A DNA stretch of 64,000 nucleotides from Apium graveolens (lineage: Eukaryota > Streptophyta > Magnoliopsida > Apiales > Apiaceae), in assembly GCF_009905375.1 (NCBI RefSeq), contig NC_133657.1, positions 68,940,907-69,004,906 of the forward strand, read 5' to 3'. The notes beneath the pieces were generated by a model. It did not search any database. It worked only from the letters and a program-made list of their open reading frames with translations, and was not told the DNA's origin. Each line of letters begins with the position of its first letter. Positions within the stretch are counted from its first letter, which is position 1. The translations under genes and the position numbers were made by a program. Positions 10,263-23,541 of this stretch are shown here, piece by piece.

Positions 10263-13200
10263 TGTAACACCCCCAAATCTGGGGTCGGGGATTCGGGTTG
10301 TCACGAGTTCCATTTCCCTTAATAACACTTAATCTTAATAAACAACCAACTACTGCGTATTGTGACCCCACAATATACACACACACACCACATGTTATAG
10401 TCTCAGAGATGAATACCAAAAATAACACAAGTCATTTTATTCCACAATTATAAGTCATTACACCTCAAAAGGGGTTTCTGAATAAATTTACATATTCTTT
10501 GCCATTATTACAATTCATAAATATACATAAGTCTGGTATATCAACAGTTGAAAACCTAGCCTATTGGTAGTTCCTACCTCAGCTACAGCGGCATCAACGC
10601 CTACAGGAATTTGCGGTACATTTCCTATCCGCTCGCAAATTGGGAGCTTGGTCCTATTCATCTTATCTAGCTGTTGTTGTGTGATGAAGAAAGGAAGCAA
10701 GGGTGAGCAAAACAGCTCACCAAAATAACATGTATAGTAATTAACAATACATGAGCATTCTCATAGTACTCATGAAAGTCTTGGTCAAGCAGATATGAAC
10801 CAAGTTTGATATCTTAATGCGACGAAGTCGCAAAATATGCAGTATATACATACATATATACTTTGCACAATCCTTGAAATCCTCTGACATGTATAATATA
10901 CACAGAGTTCCAGTTTATAACTGTATAAAAATATCGTTGCAAGGTGATCTCATATATCTAACCTTGTCTCAACATTTTTCTAAAACTCTTTGTCATGCAT
11001 AAGATAATCATTAACCAGATATAAGTTGAAATGATGAAGTTACAAGATACTCCAATATACTTATATCTTTTCTGAATACTACTTGAACTACAACCGTTCA
11101 AGGTATAATCAGTTTCAAAAGTTCATAACATAGATGAGACTACAAGAAAAGACTTGAATAGATTCAATCTTTAAAATATCATTATAAATAATGAAGTTAC
11201 GAGATACTTCATTAAGTCCCGATATATATACACCTATATATATACACATTTATACACTCCTTGAAAACCTCTGTTGTGAAAATTATAAACAGAGTTGCAA
11301 TATCCAATGAATTTGGAAAGGAGAAATCCTTGGCATAAACTTGATATCTTGCTGATCAGGCAAAGATACCAATTAAATCACCTTTTCTACTAGTAGATGG
11401 ATGAATCCCCCACTGGTTATCACCCTGGCCGCATTAGGACCTTATGCTGGACTTCCACTCAGCCACTTACGCATTGATGGACTCCCACTGAGCCACTTAC
11501 ACTTTCATGGACGCCCACTGAGCCCATGTTGCTTATGCCGACTCAAATAGATGGACTTACTTCCCGAATGTTGGGCAAGTAATCAAAATGTTTTCTCAAA
11601 ATAGCAACCTCGTAGCGAATGTAAAATACACCAAGGAGCCGGATCCCTCAGATTTTGAGCGAGTATTTAAATCCCCTTCGAAAGGAAGATCTTAATTTGA
11701 AAATGAGTTTTGGGATCCGCTCTAACTTTTAAAATCATTTTGAAGACTCGAAAACATTTTTAAAGAATGTTTTGAGTAATGATGATTTAATAAAATAAAT
11801 CATTCCCGATATGTTAGAAAATATCTGAATATTATTATTTAAATAATATTCCCATAAAGGATAATCTCTATAAAATAATTGAAGTAGAAGATTTAAAACT
11901 CATACTTGAAATGAATAATAAATAACCAAAGATATAGTTATACGAAAGTACAATCTTTATTTGAATAATCGAAAATAAGTTTGATTATCATTCAAAACTA
12001 TCGAATATACCTTATTCGATTACTAGTTATAGAAAACTGTATATATATATATATATATTATACTCGGGAACATCGACTCCCGGTTTAGAAAAATGTTCAC
12101 CTTTGGGTCCCCTATACTAAGGGTATGCGCAACTACTGCTTATCTCTAACTTAGGTATTATGCAACTTATAAGCATTTGAATTGAAAATAAAATATCAAG
12201 ATTTCACAACATGCATATATATACCATATCAACATGCTCCAATGTATCGCAAGATTTGCTAATAACAATCATGCACTTATCTCAAGATAATGCATCAATA
12301 TATTTACATCACAATAACAGTATAACGGGTAGAAAACTTGCCTGAGTGTTCCCGGATAGACTTAACTTAGAGTGGGTCGGGTAATCTATGAAAAACAACA
12401 TAATCCGGAATTAGACCACGGTCGCTTAAGAAACTAGTCAAAACTCACTCAAACCCTAACGGTCGATTACGGTCGCTTATACACTTAACGATTTGCGTCA
12501 ATCGCTTGCGTACCCTCGGCTCCACCAATTTTTATAAATTAATCGTTATGAATTTTAAGACGACTCTTTTGCGAGTACTTTACCAACTGCCTAATCCACC
12601 TTACATAATTGTTTCATAATCCAATTAGTCTTTTAAGGGCCTTAAACAAGGTCTCAAAGTAAAGCGAGGGGTAAAGGTTCGTTCGCGAAATGCCGTTACT
12701 TAAAACGGCCGTTTCTCCTAAACCGTAGATCGGAACCAAGTGAACCACATATCAAAACGAAGCTTACCACACGCTCTAGGTAAAAATGGCAAAGTTACAG
12801 ATGGGTTATTGAGCTTTGTGTCCTGAACACTAAAATCAAGCAGTTGTATGAAAACAGGCATTACGACGACTTTGTTTACGCGATTTCCAAGTTTTACACT
12901 ACCCAAATCACCCATAATTCAACTCACAACCACCAATACAATCAAACTTCATCCAACCCTTACTACATCAGTCCATATCCTCAAGATTTTCCAATTTATG
13001 CAACCACAAACATGAACTACTAACTTTACTTAAAGTTTCATTAACTATAAACAAGATTCAATCATCCAAATCACTACAAACCCAACCAAACTTGAAACAC
13101 ACAAGCATCATGCTTCTCATATACTATAACAATCAAAAACACTCTTCAACAATCAAAGTAAAGCTTAGGGTATGAGGTTTTACCTTCCTTGGTGAGTAGA

Positions 13201-14148
13201 AGTAACTAAGAAGCTTGGAATAGCCCTTGCAAGTCCTTACCAAAGCTAAATCTAACCAAAAACACAAGATCAAACAATTTAAATTCCTTGAAAACACTAT
13301 TCACTCTCTTCTTCAATGATTTATTGAAAGAGATTGTGAAGGAATTGGGATCTTAAACTCCTAGCATAGCCATAACTAATCATAAGGAACCTTGGATAAT
13401 TACCTTGCAATTTAACAAAGCTTGGATCTTGAATTTTTGGATTTCTTCTTTCTTAAAACAAGAAAAGCTGAAAGCTTCTCTTCTTGAGAGACAAAGTCTA
13501 CTTTTAGTTTTTGTGTTAAGATATTTTGCTTGGTTGATTCCCTTTTTGGCTTGACAATAATTAGAATTTTTACCATGGTAATTTTTACTTGGCCTAGAAT
13601 CATCCAACAAAACATTTCTCCTTGTCATGCTTATGTCACCATGCTTGTGTCATCCTTTTAACACATGTCTTCTCCTTGTGGTGTGATGATATCATCATCC
13701 ACTAACCTCTTTGAACAACCCCTAATTACTTGGCTAATGACCGCTTATCTGTTATACGGTTCGCTTAACTTTCGTTCTCGTTTATCGTTTGAGGGATCAT
13801 ACCCGGGATCTTATTACTTGGGTTCCCCTAAACCTTTCTCAATATTTTATATTTCTTTTATGATCCTCTCTTATAATCCCTGAATTTAAATCTTTTTAAT
13901 CATGTTACCTTATACTCAATTCTTTCGGTATCTGGTGGATTTTCGGGAAAAAATCAAAGTGTCCGGATTCGAATTCTAATGACCTTTTCATACTCTTATT
14001 TACTTTATGGAATACTAATACGATTTTAGAATTTCAATAACAGTACTCCTATATATCGTGGTCTGATAATTTTTCTTAATCAGCATTGTCAGCACAAGTT
14101 ACTATTCATCAGGGTTTCGAAAAATTTCCAAAAATTAGGGTTATTACA
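10263..14148 (-). repeat. 3' LTR of element G
   Basis: A 3886-bp LTR ending GGTTATTACA. It aligns with 20619-23541 plus 32397-33364 at roughly 97 per cent by eye. It contains three tandem ~30-bp units (GGACTTCCACTCAGCCACTT and variants, about 11450-11540) next to a block reading CACCCTGGCCGCATTAGG, and a (TA)n tract near 12040-12060. No gene is supported inside it. It also gives the empty target site for H: TATGAGGTTTTACCTTCC at about 13171-13188. Confidence 0.92.
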
Positions 14149-14162
14149 GTCTCCCCTCCTTA
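14149..14162 (-). other. Polypurine tract of element G
   Basis: The minus strand reads AAGGAGGGGAGAC and directly abuts the 3' LTR at 14148. Confidence 0.8.
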
Positions 14163-14179
14163 AAAGGATTCCGTCCCGG

Positions 14180-14830
14180 AATCAGATAGAAAATGAATAG
14201 GTATACTTTTCTAGCATTGCACTTTCTAGCTCAAGTAAATTCTTCCCACATTGTGGTTTTACCAAAAAATCCATAACTAGTCTGATAACCCTTAATATTG
14301 ATATGTGGAACATGTTATGGACTTGCTGCAGGTTCCAGGGTAGGGACAGTTCATTTGACAGCTTCCCAATACATCTTAATATAGCCAAGGGTCCAACAAT
14401 TCGTGGACTTAGCTTTCCTTACTTTCTGAACCTCATCAATCCTCTCCAAGGGAATACCTTTAACAATAATAGGTTCCCTACTTCATACTCTTTGTCCTTT
14501 CGTTGTCAAATTAGCTTACTTCTTATGTCCATCTTGGACTACAACCAGTCGTCCTCTAATTAGATCTATTATATCCTTGGTACTTTGGACCACTACTGGT
14601 CCGAGCATCTTGCGCTCTACAATTCATCCTAACATAAGGGAGATCGACATTGTCTTCCCTCAAGGATCTCATAAGGCGACATCTCTATACTGACATACGA
14701 TTTATTATCATAAGAAAACTCAATCCGCGTTAAGTGATCATTCCAAATTCTTTCAAGTCTATTGCACAGACTCTCATCATAACTTCTAGCGTTATAACTT
14801 TTGCTTCTTAATACCCACTGTTTTGTAGTT
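14180..14830 (-). pseudogene. Integrase C-terminal half of element G (decayed)
   Basis: Minus-strand fragments in several frames match the end of the gypsy integrase core (a patch like WNDHLTRIEFSYDNKSY, then MSPYEILEGRQCRSPLC) and the C-terminal GPF/Y-type module (GPLAILRCIGKLSNEL followed by LQQVHNMFHISIL at about 14290-14385). Stops and frameshifts separate the patches. The order, just before the polypurine tract, is as expected. No clear chromodomain remains. Confidence 0.75.
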
Positions 14831-16160
14831 CATATTTGTTACTATCTTCCATACCAAATTTTATACTAGTTACAGTTTTGCTCGCTAGCGTTCTATAACC
14901 TTTTAATAATCGCGTCAACCTTAGTATCACAAACGCGTTAGAATCGGAATACCACTGTACTAGTACCACTTCATCTCTAGCTACCTCCATCTTCGAAAGC
15001 TTGGTCCTTCTTATAGAAGTAAAGAATTTATTGAGAGATCACTACGATCATGAACACTTGTTCTATTATATAGTTAGTACAGAAGGTGGCCAGCTTTTAG
15101 TACTTGACAAGCAATTAAACAACATGTGGTATCCTACTAGGCTTCTATCACACAGATAGATAGTCATTTGGCAAAACCTCCCCTTCTAGAAGGGTTGTTC
15201 TTCTCAGCTTACATGAAATGAAAAGGAGAGAAAAGAACGAATTGAAGAGAATTGTATAAAAATACTGCCACAAAATATCTAGCTTGGAATCTACCTCTGA
15301 ACTATAGAGGTTTGTCATAGGAGAACAAAACATAAATGTATATATCAATATTAAGTATTATAGCATCGCATTTCACATGCCTAAATATTTTTGCTATTCC
15401 ACCCATCATTCTATGGACCCATGCTCTTGCTCGAGCTTATAAACAATCACCGTTGAAACTCCCTCGACAACGAAAATCAAATCTGGGATTTCATTCTAGA
15501 CATCATCGATACTAGAATTCTACGCTTTCCCCACAACCTTCCTCGTATAGTAATACGATTCACTGTCGATAAGAAAGAATAAATATTCAATAGGTAGATA
15601 ATCGACTTAATTAGTCTATAAATGATAACTTATACATCACCACGACCCGATTAGTGGTACTCAATCTCAACATACATTCTAATATAACTCTTACGGTTGT
15701 AATCGGCTCATTACTCGCAAAATCATTGCTGCATTACTCTGGTCCATTACTGACCTACTGTAGTCTTTCATTTTCCTCGGAATCTTAATATCTAATCATA
15801 CGGAGTCCATATCTGCCGTATCAAAATCTTTTAAGGAGTTAACATAATCACCATTCATGATTCATGAAGAAAACTCCTGATCCAGACGTACATACATGAC
15901 ATGAAGTAGATAAAATTACAGAAGAGTTTCAACCAAAGCAACGATAGCAGGTTAATACCATTCTTAATCATATGCCTTCAATAGAAGACTTAACTCAAAG
16001 GTTTGTTTAGTCCTTTTTGAAATATGGTCCTGGCTTATTCTCAAGATAGGACTTTCTAGGATAGATAGCCCGCTCACGGTGATTAACATGAATTAAATCT
16101 TTACCAAACTACTATTACGGTTGAGTATCGCACAACCATCAGAAGGAATATTAATCTTTC
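14831..16160 (-). other. Unrecognised interior of element G
   Basis: By position this should hold the N-terminal and central integrase of element G. I can make out no reliable motif and no long reading frame. It is presumably decayed pol. Confidence 0.4.
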
Positions 16161-16164
16161 ACAC

Positions 16165-16400
16165 CATAATACAACCTTTACGGCTTTAACCATCATCACT
16201 GTATTCCTCTGGCACGAGCGCCTATAATTGCTCTCTTACACTTAGAGTGTCGGCCACCTCTTTGGCCTTTCCTGATAGAAAAATTTCCTTACAATCAATG
16301 TCATTTTAACTACCTCCAACTAACTTTTCTACCTCATTTCAATCACTGCTTATGTGAAAATGCTTTTCTTAAGCTTTGGTGAGAAAAAAAAATATCACCA
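16165..16400 (-). pseudogene. RNase H/connection fragment of element G (main copy)
   Basis: Minus-strand patches read like the end of the gypsy RNase H domain: a FHISSD-type stretch, then LVGGS and DIDCKEIFLSGKAKEVADTLS, matching the family pattern RRWLELVKDYD...YHPGKANVVADALSRK. There are several stops. A second, separate copy of this same motif lies at about 19650-19760. Confidence 0.65.
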
Positions 16401-16439
16401 TTTTTCCAAAAGTTATTGCCTCATTCTTTAGAGGTTAAC

Positions 16440-17480
16440 ATTGTCATGACTGACTCTCGATCATACTTAGGACATCTCTTATCTTGGGTCCTTCTTGTTT
16501 TCACCAATCTCGACCTTCATTGGGTCGATCTATACTTTCTTATGGTTCAACACATGCCCCACCTGGCATTATTATAATTATGTCACATTTTCTTTATCAA
16601 AATTTCTATTCTTCAGAACTTTGAAGATTACATTTCCTTTGTAAAACCTCTAAGGTTATCCTTGAATTGTTTCTCCTGTATTCCCTAGATACAGGGCATA
16701 TCAAAATACCATTTACTAATACTAAAACCATTGTCTAGTACTTCTAAAAAATTTCCCCACTGATCCTTAAAGGTTGTTGTTACCTTAATCCCTTCCAATT
16801 CATACTGTCAAAACTCATACTGTCCCTATTAAGGGTGAAATGCCAACCTTTATGCATTCCCCTAGGATTCATCTCAAGTTATCGAGGTTATATCCTCAAT
16901 TCCACCTTTTAAAAGGTACATGCATCCTTCTATGGATAAATCAAGTCATTTATCCTTGATAGATTATCTTATTCAATCATTCCCACCTCGATAGTGTATG
17001 CCAAATTTCACAATAGCATCATTATTCACGCTGAGGTCAATCCATATGGCCTCCAAAAGATAACAATGGTTATCCGCTTTTCTTTCCTGATTTGGTAATG
17101 ATAACAGGGATGTTCTGGAAGATATTGGTCGTGTTCAATGTGAACTTTTTTTTACTAAATCCTCATTTACTTTGGTTGTTTATCTCAGCAGTCATCTCAA
17201 TGATGAGATATCTTTTATACCTGGTGTCCCCCTTTTTGGGTATCAATTCACATGCGTTACTTACACTTCACATTCTTGAAGGTCACTTCATTCATCCAAT
17301 TTCCTAATTTCTTGTTATCCTGTCCCCTCAGTCCATCCATTTTTCCTTATTAATCCATCAGTCTATCTCAAAGTTTCATCGAATACTCTCAACTTAAAGG
17401 GGATTAATTATACGTATCGCTTATGCCTTCAAACCTTGACTTTATCTCATGATCCGTCACCATCACGCTGATGATGACAC
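16440..17480 (-). pseudogene. Reverse transcriptase relic of element G (main copy, strongly decayed)
   Basis: The clearest patch is near 16490-16560 on the minus strand (GHVLNHKKVSIDPMKVE), matching the gypsy RT pattern GHVVSxxGVxVDPxKVEA. Further upstream only loosely RT-like sequence is visible among many stops. Assignment rests on this motif and on its position upstream of the RNase H fragment. Confidence 0.5.
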
Positions 17481-17507
17481 ACTTCTATTTATTTATTGCT
17501 AGGGTTC

Positions 17508-18530
17508 TGTTAGTCCCTTAACAATGAAGCAAGAATTACAGAAGGGGGTTGAATGGAATTCTTGAACCTTTTTCTTGAAATAAAAATGTTCAACTCGATT
17601 ATTGATATATTTGTTTTGATTAGCACAATGCGGAATATAAACTTGAATGAATCAAAACACAAGTAATTAAACACAAGAGTCTTTAAAAACTTTCTGGTGG
17701 ATTTAAACAATTCCACCAGAGATATATATAATATATCGAGAGGACTCTGTGTGCAGAAATGCCCACAGCTGCTTACAAATTGAACTGCTGAGAAAACAGG
17801 AAATGCTAAAGATTATGCTTACAAAGATTTCTCTGTTTTTGTGTTTCTCAACTATCTCAGTTATTTTTCTATTTGCTACTCTCTTGGTTTATATAATACC
17901 AAGATTACAAAGTCAAAAAGACTGAACAAATATAAAATCTAACAGTCTTAATCTTTGCTGTTTTTTGTCCTCTATTACCCAGTTAATGGGCTTCCACAAT
18001 GTGTTTGTATCCAACTCGACGGCTGTGTGTCAGCTTTCACTGTTCAACTGATGTTTGAATTCTTGATATGATCATCCGTCGACTTTCAGATCATCCGTCG
18101 ATGACTTGATTGATCATCCGTCGACTGCTATGTTAAACATCCGTTGATAGTCATTTGATCATCCGTCGAAGGCTTTGTTAATCATCCGTCAGTAGCTATT
18201 TTGGCACTTGACTTCATTTCACTTAAACAGAATTACAAGACATTACTTACATACAATTAATCAACCTATTCTGCATATCTAGTTAAAGTCAACATGATTT
18301 ATATGCTACTACAGGTTTTATACAAAGGTGCATACATCACTGTGCTACAAACTTATAATTACATAAGTTATTCACTCGATGGATAATAAGTTAATCATCC
18401 GTCGGGACTATAATGAGTTATCCATCGGGACTAAAATTCTTATCCGTCGAGTGCTACATTATTTCACTAAGTAAAATCTACTTAGATGTTTTGTTTAAGT
18501 GATCATCAAGTACACAACATATTCACAACA
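17508..18530. mobile_element. Solo LTR of a SIRE-like element
   Basis: It is 1023 bp, starts TGTTAGTCCC, ends TTCACAACA, and is flanked by perfect 5-bp TSDs GGTTC (17503-17507 and 18531-18535). The AGAAGGGGGTTGAATGG near the start is typical of the R/U5 end of SIRE-like LTRs, which implies minus orientation. It has an array of ATCATCCGTCGA motifs at about 18065-18195 and a second cluster at 18375-18450. There are no internal genes, so this is the product of LTR-LTR recombination. Confidence 0.9.
18065..18455. promoter_or_regulatory. ATCATCCGTCGA motif arrays in the solo LTR
   Basis: Six copies or close variants of ATCATCCGTCGA lie between 18067 and 18195, and further TTATCC(G/A)TCG copies lie at 18375-18450. 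The LTR of element C (about 42880-42970) carries the related ATTATCCGTTGA. A role as U3 binding sites is inferred from the position. Confidence 0.5.
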
Positions 18531-18539
18531 GGTTCTTTA

Positions 18540-19240
18540 GGGTTTCACATACCTAACGCCCTTATTGCTTCTCAACTCTATTTCCTTTATATCCCTTTAT
18601 ACTCCTTATCTCTTCAGTCTTTTAATTTCGTTTCTATTACAACCATTTCATGAACCAACACAAAATAAGCGTTGATTTCAAACATCCCGTCATTCTGGAT
18701 TCGTGTCCTTCAGACGAATCTTGACGACTTTTATAACCTCAGATTCGTAATTTATCATACTCATCTGCCTTTGTTCTGGCTCCAAAGCTTTTACACTATC
18801 TCCATAACCTTGGGAATTACTTTCCCAAAAACAATTGACTGAACTTTAATCGGTTTATTATAACCTCTGGCCCCGTGTCTTTCTTCGCCTTTCACCAGCA
18901 GGTGACCTCTCTCTTAGGAAGGTAAGTGACAAAAATAGTCTTTTGCACTTCATCAATCATTTAGAATATAAAATCATTCCTCTATTTCCTTTAGCCAGGC
19001 TCTTGCCTCGGCTAGGTCAGCTTGTTCCTTGGAACTCTGAGAGCTTAGTGACTTTAAAGGTCCTGAAAGAATTTCCCACCATACTATTTCCTCAGGGTGG
19101 TGGTTGGGGGTAAAAGTATAAGTTTTATTGAGGTAGGTCCATGAATTTCCCCATAGGAGTACCGTCCTGGTTCTCCCTAACTTGCTCAACTTCTGTTTTC
19201 TTAGTATGAAATGTTTCATCCTTCTCCCATAATCGGGGTT
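18540..19240 (-). pseudogene. gag relic of element G
   Basis: Minus-strand patches follow gypsy gag in order: an ADLAEARAWLKEIEE stretch at about 18975-19025 (family pattern DPxEAxxWLxxIE), then QKTIFVTYLP (about 18930), then a patch like FSQLFLGKVIPKVMEIV at about 18790-18850, matching the usual FxxLFLxKYFPxxxxxxK. Frames change between patches. The gag is cut by the solo LTR at 18530. Just upstream it is preceded by a misplaced pol fragment (19300-20190). Confidence 0.65.
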
Positions 19241-19299
19241 ATCTTATACGTTAAAATCCTTATTTTCCACTTCATTATGTTATGGGTTCCTTCTTTCTT

Positions 19300-20190
19300 G
19301 ATGGCGACCTCCCTGACTATCACATTCAGGGTTTGCCCTAAATCTTATTCCTCGAACTATGGATTTCATCTAAGATCCAGTCCTTAAGCTCTTAAACGTT
19401 TGGAACCCAAATTCTGTAGGAATACCTCATTATTCCCTTATCATCTTTCTCGGTATTAATCTCTTCTCTATTTGTTGGATCTCTGCCTTCATTCATCACT
19501 TTTTCTTGGCACAATATGATCTTTTCCAATAATTCGGGCTGTATTGCAATCTCAAACAGCTTTTCGGTACCGGGTTACCTTCACTTTTATTTCCATTTTC
19601 TCAAAATCTTTTATCAACTCTCCCAAAGACATTTTCATCTTGAGCTCTCTTTTATACTAAGGGCATTAGCCACCATTTTGGCTTTCCCTGGATGTTTTAG
19701 AATCTCATAATCGTAATCCTTGATTAGCTCTAACCACCTCCTCTGGCGCATGTTGAGCTCTTTCTGCGTGAAAATGCACTAGAGCACTTATGGCTTGTGT
19801 AAATCTCGCACTTCTCTCAATACAAGTAGTGCCTCCAATCTTTAGGGCAAAACTATTGCCACGAGCCCAAGCTCATGGGTGGGGATATCGAATTTTATAT
19901 TCCCTTAATTGTCTTGACGCGTACGCGATTACCTTGTTGTGCTGTATAAGAAGCACCCTACTTCCTTATGCGAAGCGTCACTACACATCACAAAATCTCC
20001 TTTTCCATCCGGCAACGCCAACATAGGGGCCGTCACCAATCTTTGTTTCAGTTCTTAAAAGTTGTTCTCGCATTTCTCTGTCCATTCGAACTTCTCAGTA
20101 TTACGAGTAAGCCGCGTTAAAGGGGCTACTATCTTTACAAACTTGAACGAACCTCCGGTAGTGACCGGACAATCCTACCTCTGGTAGTCG
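19300..20190 (-). pseudogene. Extra RT, RNase H and integrase fragment lying upstream of gag in element G
   Basis: In minus-strand order: the RT end (LSGHYRRFVQV at about 20130-20170), the connection/RNase H start (a CSDASHKEVGCFL-like patch at about 19945-19995, then VIAYASRQLREYKIRYP), RNase H end ([20 protein letters not shown] and KAKMVANAL at about 19660-19760) and the integrase zinc region (ELKDWILDEIHSSR at about 19360-19400). This block sits between the leader/gag start and gag, while a second pol lies downstream in the normal place. It therefore looks like a shuffled or captured pol fragment. Confidence 0.7.
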
Positions 20191-20199
20191 CCCTAACCA

Positions 20200-20600
20200 T
20201 GGTCATCAATTCCTCAGTGGTCCTTTATTGATTCTTGTCAGGATCCTCCACGGGATCCTTCTCCGCAACAATCCCTTTTATGAAAACATCCTCAACCGCT
20301 ACATCCTCAATATGAACATCATCCGATCTCGCGTTAGGACTCTCTATCGGATCCACAATCGAATCTCCAATAAGTAATAAAACATCATCGTGTTGTTGCT
20401 CCTCAACCTCAGGGTTCGGAGCCCCGCTACCATATACGATAACGAACTACGCTTCTATCACGATATTTATAAGGGTTCCTATAAGGGTTTTAACTGTCAG
20501 TACTACGTTAGGTAGTCCGACTATGAACTTGGCAAGAGTTCTTATTACCTTAGTGAACTTATTATTTTAACGCCACATCATCTCTGAGGTTTATAACGCT
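20200..20600 (-). pseudogene. 5' leader and acidic gag N-terminus of element G
   Basis: Reading on the minus strand from the primer-binding site there is an acidic Asp/Glu/Val-rich stretch (for example EEQQHDDVLLLIGDSIVDP, about 20330-20400) and a patch like TTEELMTMVRATT (about 20185-20225). This resembles the variable acidic N-terminus found before the gag core in some plant gypsy elements. It stops abruptly at the RT fragment near 20190. Confidence 0.45.
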
Positions 20601-20602
20601 TA

Positions 20603-20614
20603 GCTCTGATACCA
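20603..20614 (-). other. Primer-binding site of element G (initiator Met-tRNA)
   Basis: The minus strand reads TGGTATCAGAGC, four bases from the LTR edge at 20619. This fixes the element's orientation. Confidence 0.93.
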
Positions 20615-20618
20615 TTTC

Positions 20619-23541
20619 TGTAACACCCCCAAATCTGGGGTCGGGGATCCGGGTTGTCACGAGTTCCATTTCCCTTAATAACACTTAATCTTAATAAACA
20701 ACCAACTACTCCGTACTATGACCCCACAATATACACACACACACACCACAAGTTATAGTCTCAGAGATGAATACCAAAAATAACACAAGTCATTTTATTC
20801 CACAATTATAAGTCATTACATCTCAAAAGGGGTTTCTGAATAAATTTACATATTCTTTGCCATTATTACAATTCATAAATATACATAAGTCTGGTACATC
20901 AACAGTTGAAAACCTAGCCTATTGGTAGTTCCTACCTCAGCTACAGCGGCATCAACGCCTACAGGAAACTGCGAAACATTTCCTATCCGCTCGCAAATTG
21001 GGAGCTTGGTCATGTTCATCTTATCTAGCTGTTGTTGTGTGATGAAGAAAGGAAGCAAGGGTGAGCAAAACAGCTCACCAAAATAACATGTATAGTAATT
21101 AACAATATATGAGCATTCTCATAGTACTCATGCAAGTCTTCGTCAAGCAGATATGAACCAAGTTTGATATTTTAATGCGACTAAGTCGCAAAATATTCAG
21201 AATTTATATACATATATACTTTGCACAATCCTTGAAATCCTATGACATGTATAATATACACAAAGTTCCAGTTTATAACTGTATAAAAATATCGTTGCAA
21301 GGTGATCTCATATATCTAACCTTGTCTCAACGTTTTTCTGAAAATCTTTGTCATGCATAAGATAATCATTAACCAGATATAAGTTGAAAAGATGAAGTTA
21401 CAAGATACTCTAATATACTTATATCTTTTACGAATACTACTTGAACTACCACCGTTCAAGGTATAATCAGTTTCAAAAGTTCATCATATAGATGAGACTA
21501 CAAGATAAGACTTGAATAAATTCAATCTTTGAAATATCATTATAAAGAATGAAGTTCCGAGATACTTCATTAAGTCCCGATATATATATACACCTATATA
21601 TATACACACATTTCATACACTCCTTGAAACCTCTGTTGTGAAAATTATAAACAGAGTTGCAATATCCAATGAATTTGGAAAGGAGAAATCCTTGGTATAA
21701 AATTCATATCTTGCTGATCAGGCAAAGATACCAATTAAATCACCTTTTCTACTAGTTGATGGATGAATCCCCCACTGGTCATCACCCTGGCCGAATTAGG
21801 ACCTTATGCTGGACTGCCACTCAGCCACTTACGCACTGATGGACTCCCACTGAGCCACTTACACTTTCATGGACGCACACTGAGCCCCTATTGCTTATAC
21901 TGACTCAAATAGATGGACTTACTTCCCGAATGTTGGGCAAGTAATCAAAATGTTTTCTCAAAACAGCAACCTCGTTGCGAATATAAAATACACCACAGAG
22001 CCGGATCCCTCAGGTTTTGAGCGAGTATTTAAATCCTCTTCGAAAGGAAGATCTTAATTTGAAAATGAGTTTTGGGATCCACTCTAACTTTTAAAATCAT
22101 TTTGAAGACTCGAAAACATTTTTAAAGAATGTTTAGAGTAATGATGATTTAATAAAATAAATCATTCCCGATATGTTAGAAAATATCTGAATATTATTAT
22201 TTAAATAATATTCCCATAAAGGCTAATCTCTATAAAATAATTGAAGTAGAAGATTTAAAACTCATACTTGAAATGAATAATAAATAACCAAAGATATAGT
22301 TATACGAAAGTACAATCTTTATTTGAATAATCGAAAATAAGTTTGATTATCATTCAAAACTATCGAATATACCTTATTCGATTACTAGTTATAGAAAACT
22401 ATATATATATATATATTATACTCGGGAACATCGACTCCCGGTTTAGAAAAATGTTCACCTTTGGGTCCCCTATTCTAAGGGTATACGCAACTACTGCTTA
22501 TCTCTAGCATAGGTATTATGCAACTTATAAGCATTTTGAATTGATAATAAAATATTAAGATTTCATAACATGCATATATATACCATATCAACATGCTCCA
22601 ATATATCGCAAGATTTGCTAATAACAACCATGCACTTATCTCAAGATAATGCATCAATATATTTACATCACAACAACAATATAACGGGTAGAAAACTTGC
22701 CGGAGTGTTCTGGGATAGACTTAACCTTAGAGTGGGTCCGGTAACCTATAAACAATAACATAATCCGGAATTAGACCACGATCGCTTAAGAAACTAGTCA
22801 AAACTCATTCAAACCCTAACGGTCGATTACGGTCGCTTATACACTTAACGATTTGCGTTAATCACTTGCGTACGCTCGGCTCCACCAATTTTAGTAAATT
22901 ATCCGTTATGAATTTTAAGGCGACTCTTTCACGAGTACTTTAACAACTTCCTATTCCACCTTACATAATTGTTTCGTAATCCAATTAGTCTTTTAAGGGC
23001 CTTAAACAAGGTCTCAAAATAAAGCGAGGGGTAAAGGTTCGTTCGCGAAACGCCGTTACTTAAAACGGACGTTTCTCCTAAACCGTACATCAGAACCAAG
23101 CGAACCACATATCAAAACAAAGATTACGACACGCTCTAGCTAAACATGGCAAAGTTATAGATGAGTTATTGAGATTTATGTCCTGAACACTAAAATCAAG
23201 CAGTTGTATGAAAACGGGCATTACGACGGCTATGTTTATGCGATTTCCAAGTTTTACACTACCCCAATCACCCATAATTCAACTCACAACCACCAATACA
23301 ACCAAACTTAATCCAACCCTTACTACATCAGTCCATATCCTCAAGATTTTCCAATTTATTTAACCACAAACATGAACTACTAACTTTACTTAAAGTTTCA
23401 TTAACTATAAACAAAATTCAATCATCCAAATCACTACAAACCCAACCAAACTTGAAACACAAAAGTATCATGCTTCTCATATACTATAACAATAAAAAAC
23501 ACTCCTAAAAATTCAAAGTAAAGCTTAGGGTATGAGGTTTT
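20619..23541 (-). repeat. 5' LTR of element G, portion left of the H insertion
   Basis: This is homologous to 10263-13181. The differences are scattered substitutions and small indels. It carries the same three ~30-bp units at about 21809-21900. It ends in the left copy of the GTTTT target site of H (23537-23541). Confidence 0.92.

Noticed and set aside
9270..10328. Start of the 352-codon frame at 10328 as a real gene start
   Set aside because: Codons before 10262 belong to the LTR of G. The true frame continues from gag at 33370.
10263..14148. Several 60-86-codon frames inside the LTRs of G (and their near-copies at 20619-23541)
   Set aside because: They lie in LTR DNA, are not conserved in frame between the two LTR copies, and show no domain.
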